Assembly (NCBI GenBank): GCA_005779345.1
Contig: SXJQ01000271.1
Location: 1-7,294 of the forward strand
DNA: 7,294 nucleotides
Source of the DNA: Actinomycetota bacterium
GTDB lineage: Bacteria; Actinomycetota; Acidimicrobiia; IMCC26256; PALSA-610
Direction of reading: 5' to 3'
Shown: positions 1 to 3,966 of the stretch, piece by piece
Position numbering within the stretch: position 1 is the stretch's first letter
Layout: the number at the start of each line of letters is the position of its first letter
Position numbers and translations under genes: made by a program
The notes under the pieces: model-generated
Database searches by the model: none
The model's input: only the letters and a program-made list of their open reading frames with translations
Told to the model about the DNA's origin: nothing

Positions 1-282
1 GGCAAGTACATCAACCTGCCCGACGCCTACCTGTCGGTCGTGGAGGCACTGCGGCACGGCGGTTTCGCGAGCGGGGTCAAGGTGATGATCGACTGGATCC
101 CCTCCGACGAGGCCGAAGGTCTGCTCGCCGACGGCCGCCTCGCCGGACTCGACGGCATCGTCGTGCCGGGCGGGTTCGGATTCCGCGGCATCGAGGGCAA
201 GATCGCCGCGGTCACCTACGCGCGCGAGCAGCGGTTGCCGTTCCTCGGTCTCTGCCTCGGCATGCAATGTGCCGTCATCGAG

Positions 283-285
283 TAA
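283..285 (+). other. In-frame TAA stop codon inside pyrG
   Basis: TAA lies in the pyrG frame between GLCLGMQCAVIE and ARNVCGL. The homologous residue is aromatic in E. coli (Tyr). It is the only TAA in any coding frame of the window; all eight ordinary gene ends visible here use TGA. Confidence 0.9.
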
Positions 286-294
286 GCCCGCAAC

Positions 295-783
295 GTGTGC
301 GGTCTCGGCGGCGCCAACAGCAGCGAGTTCGACGCGCACTCGCCGCATCCGGTGATCGACCTCATGGACACCCAGCGCGAGGTCGTCGACATGGGCGGAA
401 CGATGCGCCTCGGTGCCTGGCCGGCGAAGCTCGAAGCGGGTTCGCTCGTGCGCGAGTTGTACGGCGACGAGGTCGTCTACGAACGGCATCGACACCGCTA
501 CGAGGTCAACAACCGGTACCGCCAACCGCTCGAAGATTCCGGGTTGGTCATGTCGGGGACCTCACCCGACGGACGACTCGTGGAGTTCATCGAACTCGAC
601 CGGTCGGTGCATCCGTTCTTCGCCGCGACACAGGCGCACCCCGAGTTCAAGAGCCGTCCGACGCGCCCGCATCCGCTGTTCGCCGGCTTCGTCGCCGCCG
701 CGGCGTTCCGTGCCGAGGGGCGCAATCCGCATTTCCCGTTCGTCCTGCCCGTCGGCGAGGTCGAGCCGGCCGCGGGCGACTGA
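295..783 (+). CDS. Distal CTP synthase fragment as a possible separate reading frame
   Basis: If the TAA at 283-285 is real, the first standard start codon after it in the same frame is GTG at 295, giving 162 residues that begin MCGLGGANSSEFD. It carries the GGTMRLGA and HRHRYEVNN segments and the His-x-Glu pair (HPEF) of the amidotransferase, but not the nucleophile Cys, so it could not act alone. I see no good ribosome-binding site in front of the GTG; the preceding bases are taagcccgcaac. Reinitiation with complementation in trans between the two pieces is conceivable but there is no evidence for it. The simpler reading is that this is just the 3' part of pyrG. Confidence 0.3.
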   Translation: MCGLGGANSSEFDAHSPHPVIDLMDTQREVVDMGGTMRLGAWPAKLEAGSLVRELYGDEVVYERHRHRYEVNNRYRQPLEDSGLVMSGTSPDGRLVEFIELDRSVHPFFAATQAHPEFKSRPTRPHPLFAGFVAAAAFRAEGRNPHFPFVLPVGEVEPAAGD

Positions 784-799
784 TCGGGGTCGCGCCCGG

Positions 800-1792
800 G
801 TGGCCGACGACCTCGAGCGGCGCCTCGTCGACCACCACGACTGGCTCGCGGTCGAACGCGGCCTGGCACCGAACTCGCGCGCGGCATACCGGCGCGACCT
901 GCGTCGCTACGAGCAGTACCTGCGCTCGAACGGGATCGAGGCCGTCGCCGACGTCGACCCGCAGCGCGTGAGTGCGTTCGTCACACACCTGCGGTCGTTG
1001 CGCGACGACGAGGGCCGGGCTCGACTCGCTCCCGCGTCGATCGCCCGCTCGCTCGTCGCCGTGCGGTCGTTCCATCGGTTCTGCGTCGACGAGGGCCTCG
1101 CCGAGCGCGACCCGACCGAGGACCTCGGCGCACCCCGGGTGCCCCAAGGGATCCCGAAGGCGTTGAGCGAGGCGGAGGTCGACTCGTTGCTCGAGGCAGT
1201 CGAGGCCGACGGCCCGCTCCCGTCGCGCGATCGGGCGATCCTCGAGCTGCTCTACGCGTCGGGGTTGCGGATCAGCGAGCTCGTCGGCCTCGACCTCGAC
1301 GGGCTCGACCTCGACGGCGGCATGGTGCGGGTGCTCGGCAAAGGGTCGAAGGAGCGGGTCGTGCCGGTCGGACGGACCGCACGGACCACCCTCGACCGCT
1401 ACCTCGAGACCGGCCGCCCGACCCTGCGGACCGCTCGGCCGCGTCGGGTCGCGGACACCGACGCGGTGTTCCTCAACGCCCGCGGCGGACGGCTGACGCG
1501 CCAGGGCTGCTGGAAGATCGTGCGCGACGCCGGCGCCCGGGTCGGACTGACCGATCGGCTGTCGCCCCACGTGTTGCGCCATTCGTGCGCGACCCACATG
1601 CTCGACCACGGCGCGGACATCCGCGGCGTGCAGGAACTGCTCGGTCACGCGAGCATCTCGACCACCCAGGTGTACACGAAGGTCTCCCCCGAGCGGCTCC
1701 GCGCCGTCTACGACTCGGCACATCCGCGGGCCGCCGCCGAACGCCGCGCCGCCGCCCGGCGCGAGATCGCGGGATCACCGGCAGTAGACTGA
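800..1792 (+). CDS. xerD: Site-specific tyrosine recombinase, XerD type
   Basis: Predicted 330-residue cytoplasmic DNA recombinase that, with XerC, would resolve chromosome dimers at dif during division. Residues 1-110 form the N-terminal SAM-like core-binding domain (LAPNSRAAYRRDLRRYEQY), and 118-310 the catalytic domain. All six active-site residues are present: Arg157 (SGLRISEL), Lys181 (GKGSKERVVPVG), His257 and Arg260 (SPHVLRHS), His283 (LLGHASI) and nucleophile Tyr292 (TQVYTKV). Their spacings (24, then 3, 23 and 9) equal those of E. coli XerD (148, 172, 244, 247, 270, 279, from memory). GVQELLGHASISTTQ and the C-terminal AHPRA also fit XerD better than a phage integrase. Start: GTG 800 is 17 bases after the pyrG stop, with GGGG at 786-789 as a weak ribosome site. 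The open frame extends far upstream, but those bases are pyrG coding. XerD close behind pyrG is also seen in Mycobacterium, which supports a housekeeping role. XerC cannot be excluded strictly. Confidence 0.92.
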   Translation: MADDLERRLVDHHDWLAVERGLAPNSRAAYRRDLRRYEQYLRSNGIEAVADVDPQRVSAFVTHLRSLRDDEGRARLAPASIARSLVAVRSFHRFCVDEGLAERDPTEDLGAPRVPQGIPKALSEAEVDSLLEAVEADGPLPSRDRAILELLYASGLRISELVGLDLDGLDLDGGMVRVLGKGSKERVVPVGRTARTTLDRYLETGRPTLRTARPRRVADTDAVFLNARGGRLTRQGCWKIVRDAGARVGLTDRLSPHVLRHSCATHMLDHGADIRGVQELLGHASISTTQVYTKVSPERLRAVYDSAHPRAAAERRAAARREIAGSPAVD

Positions 1793-1796
1793 TCGG

Positions 1797-2132
1797 ATGG
1801 TCCACGCCGAATCTCCCGCCGCTCGCGCCGCGCTCGAAAGCGAGCGCAGCCGTGTGAACGAGCAACTCGCCCACCTCGGACACGATGGGGCGAACGGCAC
1901 CTTCGACGAGGGTTTCGCCGATATCGGCCAGGTCACCGCAGAGCGCGGCGAGGTCGACGCCATCGTCGGGAGCCTGCTCGAGACGCTCCACGACGTGGAG
2001 CACGCGCTCGCCAAGCTCGACGACGGCAACTTCGGCACGTGCGAGGACTGCCACCAGGCGATCGGTTCGGCGCGGCTCGAAGCGATGCCCGCCGCTCGTT
2101 TCTGCATCGACTGCGCCTCGGCGAAACGCTGA
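1797..2132 (+). CDS. TraR/DksA-family zinc-finger protein
   Basis: A 111-residue protein with a helical N-terminal part (about residues 8-75, rich in Glu, Arg, Leu and Ala, probably a coiled-coil hairpin) and a C-terminal four-cysteine zinc finger. The ligands are Cys82 and Cys85 (TCEDC) and Cys103 and Cys106 (FCIDC), with 17 residues between the pairs, as in the DksA/TraR finger. The signature LDDGNFGTCEDC is typical of actinobacterial members, which are shorter than E. coli DksA. DksA-type proteins reach into the RNA polymerase secondary channel and modulate initiation, often with ppGpp. Whether this member does so is inference, because I do not recognise the conserved acidic pair of the DksA tip with certainty. 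ATG 1797 lies 4 bases after the xerD stop, so translational coupling is likely; no strong Shine-Dalgarno sequence is visible. Confidence 0.88.
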   Translation: MVHAESPAARAALESERSRVNEQLAHLGHDGANGTFDEGFADIGQVTAERGEVDAIVGSLLETLHDVEHALAKLDDGNFGTCEDCHQAIGSARLEAMPAARFCIDCASAKR

Positions 2133-2151
2133 ACGACCGACCCGAGCTGCC

Positions 2152-2784
2152 ATGACGATCGACAGCGACGTCGTCATCGCGTTCGGCTCGCTCATCACCG
2201 CGGTCGTACTGCATGAGCTCGCGCACGGGTTCGTCGCGTTTCGCCTCGGCGACGACACCGCGCGACGCGCCGGGCGGCTGACTCTGAATCCGATCAAGCA
2301 CCTCGATCCGTTCGGTTCGGTGCTGTTGCCGTTGATGGGCGCCGTCTCGGGGCTCCCGGTCTTCGGGTACGCGAAGCCGATTCCCGTCGTGCCCGGCCGC
2401 CTCCGGTCGCCGCGACGAGACCTGGTGCTCGTCGCCCTTGCGGGGCCGGCGGCGAACTTCGCGCTCGCATCGGTCGGGGTGTTGGTCGCCCGGTTCAGCT
2501 TCGTGGTGGTCGACGAACGCAGCGAGGTGTCGCTCCTGACGCGCACGGGGGTGCTGTTCGGGCTCGTGAATCTGTTCCTGGGGTTGTTCAATCTCGTCCC
2601 GATCCCGCCGCTCGACGGTTCGCGGATCGTCGAACGGATGCTGCCGTTGGGTTGGCTGCCGCAGTGGCGACGCCTCGGCCAATACGGTTTCCTGATCGTG
2701 TTCGCGCTGGTGCTGCTCGGAGCGGCCGACCATGTCTTCACACCCGCCGTCGACCGGGTGCTCGCATTCGTGCAGGGTCGATGA
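2152..2784 (+). CDS. M50-family (site-2 protease-like) membrane metalloprotease
   Basis: A 210-residue integral membrane zinc protease. Membrane segment 1 (about residues 7-24) carries the metal motif HELAH (His21, Glu22, His25). Downstream are the hydrophobic stretches 54-72 and 91-120 (ALAGPAANFAL), then 132-152 leading to NLVPIPPLDGSRIV with the third metal ligand Asp155, and 177-192. HExxH near the N terminus together with the distal N-x7-DG motif is diagnostic of the M50B group that cleaves substrates within the membrane. The length fits the minimal family with no PDZ or CBS domain. The substrate is unknown; anti-sigma factors or membrane-protein remnants are usual for the family. I chose ATG 2152, 19 bases after the previous stop, because the upstream open frame overlaps the zinc-finger gene and MTIDSDVVIAFGS starts directly at membrane segment 1. 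The ribosome site is weak (CGAG). Confidence 0.9.
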   Translation: MTIDSDVVIAFGSLITAVVLHELAHGFVAFRLGDDTARRAGRLTLNPIKHLDPFGSVLLPLMGAVSGLPVFGYAKPIPVVPGRLRSPRRDLVLVALAGPAANFALASVGVLVARFSFVVVDERSEVSLLTRTGVLFGLVNLFLGLFNLVPIPPLDGSRIVERMLPLGWLPQWRRLGQYGFLIVFALVLLGAADHVFTPAVDRVLAFVQGR

Positions 2785-2805
2785 GGCATCGGTGAACGCG
2801 ACCCG

Positions 2806-3390
2806 ATGAGCGCGACGTTGGGGCACCTGGTCGCGCGGTTCTTCGGCTCGCTACTCCCGCGGCGGGTCCGCGACGCCGACCGTACGTGGGCGCGCACCCT
2901 GCTGACCCCAGCGGAGCAGCGTGTGTGGGACCGTCTGGGTCGCGTCGATGCGGTCGAGTCGCTGCGGGTCGCGCGGCGCGCCGAACGACTGCTCGCGGCA
3001 ACCGACGACGCCGAAGATCCTCGGTGGCTCGCCGCGGCGCTCGCACATGACGTGGGCAAGCGCGAGAGCGGCCTCGGCACCTACCGGCGGGCGATCGCGA
3101 CGCTGCTCGGTCGGTGGGCATCGCCCGACGCGCCGCAGCATTGGAGCGAAGCGCGCGGCACCCTGCGCAAGGCGGGCCTGTACCTGCGCCACGCCGAACT
3201 CGGCGCCACGTCGCTGCGGGTCGCGGGCGCCCGACCCGAGGTGGCCGAGTGGGCCGAGATCCACCACGCGCCGGCGCGCTGGGCCGACGCGTCGATCCCC
3301 CTCGCAGTGTGCCGCGCGCTCGCGACGGCCGACGGGGAGCGAGTGGAGATCCCCGAGACCGAAGTCCCCGAGACCGGGGTCGGCGACTGA
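2806..3390 (+). CDS. HD-superfamily protein, possible phosphohydrolase
   Basis: A 194-residue soluble protein. The N-terminal segment (1-50, RTLLTPAEQRVWDRLGRVD) precedes an HD domain: HDVGK at 81-85, RHAELGA at 128-134, EIHH at 151-154, and a late Asp176 (ALATADGE). These match the metal-binding order of HD phosphohydrolases. The first His of the motif, expected near the start of the domain, appears to be Glu51 (DAVESLRVARR, where related proteins read like DRRHxxxVAR, from memory), so metal binding or activity may be altered. The C terminus ends in a short duplicated acidic peptide (EIPETEVPET). ATG 2806 lies 21 bases after the protease stop; GAGG at 2783-2786 is too far upstream to serve as a good ribosome site. 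The substrate is not predictable. The position suggests it is the last clear member of the tightly spaced cluster. Confidence 0.8.
   Translation: MSATLGHLVARFFGSLLPRRVRDADRTWARTLLTPAEQRVWDRLGRVDAVESLRVARRAERLLAATDDAEDPRWLAAALAHDVGKRESGLGTYRRAIATLLGRWASPDAPQHWSEARGTLRKAGLYLRHAELGATSLRVAGARPEVAEWAEIHHAPARWADASIPLAVCRALATADGERVEIPETEVPETGVGD
3347..3376 (+). repeat. Two-copy 15-base tandem repeat at the 3' end of the HD gene
   Basis: Units 3347-3361 and 3362-3376 match at 13 of 15 bases and share tccccgagaccg exactly. They encode the repeated peptide IPET/VPET near the C terminus. The repeat keeps the frame and is probably a local slippage duplication. Confidence 0.7.
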
Positions 3391-3423
3391 ACTTTTCATA
3401 CCCTTCGTGCCGATACGAGAAGG
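3391..3423 (+). promoter_or_regulatory. AT-richer leader before the small membrane protein gene
   Basis: After the HD stop codon the sequence becomes clearly less GC-rich than its surroundings (acttttcatacccttcg...). The imperfect hairpin TCGT-gccgat-ACGA at 3404-3417 lies here, followed by AGAAGGA at 3418-3424, which resembles a Shine-Dalgarno sequence. A promoter or leader for the next gene could sit here, but I cannot name convincing -35 and -10 boxes. Confidence 0.3.
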
Positions 3424-3450
3424 ATCAGCGACTATTTCACGCAGCTGCCC

Positions 3451-3473
3451 CCGCCGGTCGGCCCCGCCGGCGG
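3451..3473. repeat. GC-rich inverted repeat, 7-bp arms
   Basis: CCGCCGG (3451-3457) and CCGGCGG (3467-3473) are perfect reverse complements around a 9-base loop. No T-run follows on either strand, so it is not a typical intrinsic terminator. It may lie inside the 5' coding region of the next gene (Pro/Gly-rich reading PPPVGPAGG) and be a by-product of that composition. Confidence 0.5.
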
Positions 3474-3495
3474 TCGGGACCCGCGCAGTTCGGTC

Positions 3496-3957
3496 GTGGT
3501 CGAGACGCAGGCACGTCGCCGGCCCGGTCGGCCTCGTGGTGTCGACCTGCCGTGGGGCCGGTTGGCGGCGCTGATGGCGATCGGCGGCTGGACGATCTGG
3601 GCCATGAGCACGCCGGGCGGAGTGACGGCGCGGACGAACGAACTCTGGGAACGGATCCGTGGTGGCGTGGAATCGGCGACGGCCGACCCGCAGCTGCGCC
3701 GCGCCGAGGAGGCGATGACCGCCTGGTACGAGCGGACGGGGGAGTACCCCGACCGTTCCGACCTCGACCCCGAAGACCCCGAGGGCGAGCTTCCGGTCGG
3801 GCTGTCGATCGCGTTCTGCAGCCCGCGCCACGTCGTGCTGTCGGCACTCACCGGCCGCGGGACCGTGAGCCGTCTGCTCGTCGACGGCGAACGCATCGGC
3901 GACATCGAGGGAGCGCCGGGATGCCCGGTGGACCCGGCGGCGCCCGCACCGTGGTGA
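3496..3957 (+). CDS. Small single-pass membrane protein of unknown function
   Basis: A 153-residue protein that I do not recognise as a named family. An Arg-rich N-terminal tail (residues 1-22, QARRRPGRPRG) precedes one hydrophobic segment (about 22-38, LAALMAIGGWTIWAMS). This is consistent with an N-in anchor and an exported domain of about 110 residues. The exported part begins with an amphipathic helix (LRRAEEAMTAWYERTGEYP) and ends with two Cys (108 and 143) that could form a disulfide. The pattern helix, then Tyr-x3-Gly-x-Tyr-Pro, then paired Cys with GAPGCP near the end recalls type IV pilin or pseudopilin C-terminal domains, but there is no prepilin cleavage motif, so this is only a resemblance. 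GTG 3496 is the first standard start codon in this frame, yet codon composition suggests the gene may begin upstream near 3424. It ends 9 bases from the converging GGDEF/EAL gene. Confidence 0.7.
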   Translation: MVETQARRRPGRPRGVDLPWGRLAALMAIGGWTIWAMSTPGGVTARTNELWERIRGGVESATADPQLRRAEEAMTAWYERTGEYPDRSDLDPEDPEGELPVGLSIAFCSPRHVVLSALTGRGTVSRLLVDGERIGDIEGAPGCPVDPAAPAPW

Positions 3958-3966
3958 CGCCGCGAT

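Larger units (their letters stand above)
1..783 (+). pseudogene. pyrG: CTP synthase, C-terminal part, interrupted by an in-frame TAA
   Basis: CTP synthase makes CTP from UTP, ATP and glutamine in the cytoplasm. The window opens inside the gene at the junction to the class I glutamine amidotransferase domain (GKYINLPDAY). The oxyanion-loop region PGGFGFRG, the nucleophile Cys in GLCLGMQ (codon 253-255), GGTMRLGA, ERHRHRYEVNN and the catalytic His and Glu in QAHPEF (codons 637-639 and 643-645) are all in frame 1. The same frame contains TAA at 283-285, where E. coli PyrG has Tyr in DYARHV; here it reads E-stop-ARNV. TAC to TAA would be a single substitution, and the frame is the same on both sides, so this is not a frameshift. 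As written, the product ends 14 codons before the GGANSSEFD segment and loses the catalytic His and Glu. This could remove glutamine-dependent activity while possibly sparing the upstream synthetase domain, which lies outside the window. Family identity is near certain; whether the gene is really broken or the base is an error cannot be told here. Confidence 0.93.

Noticed and set aside
800..1792. Tyrosine recombinase as a phage or island integrase
   Set aside because: Length, catalytic spacing and C-terminal motifs match XerD, the gene sits directly behind pyrG, and no attachment-site repeats, tRNA or phage genes are nearby.
1473..3080. Long - strand open frame (535 codons) opposite xerD, the zinc-finger gene and the protease gene
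   Set aside because: It spans several well-supported + strand genes, its translation is low-complexity Arg/Ser/Pro-rich, and it arises from GC-rich third positions. It is a shadow frame; the same holds for - strand 647-1723, 1933-2826 and 2851-3831.
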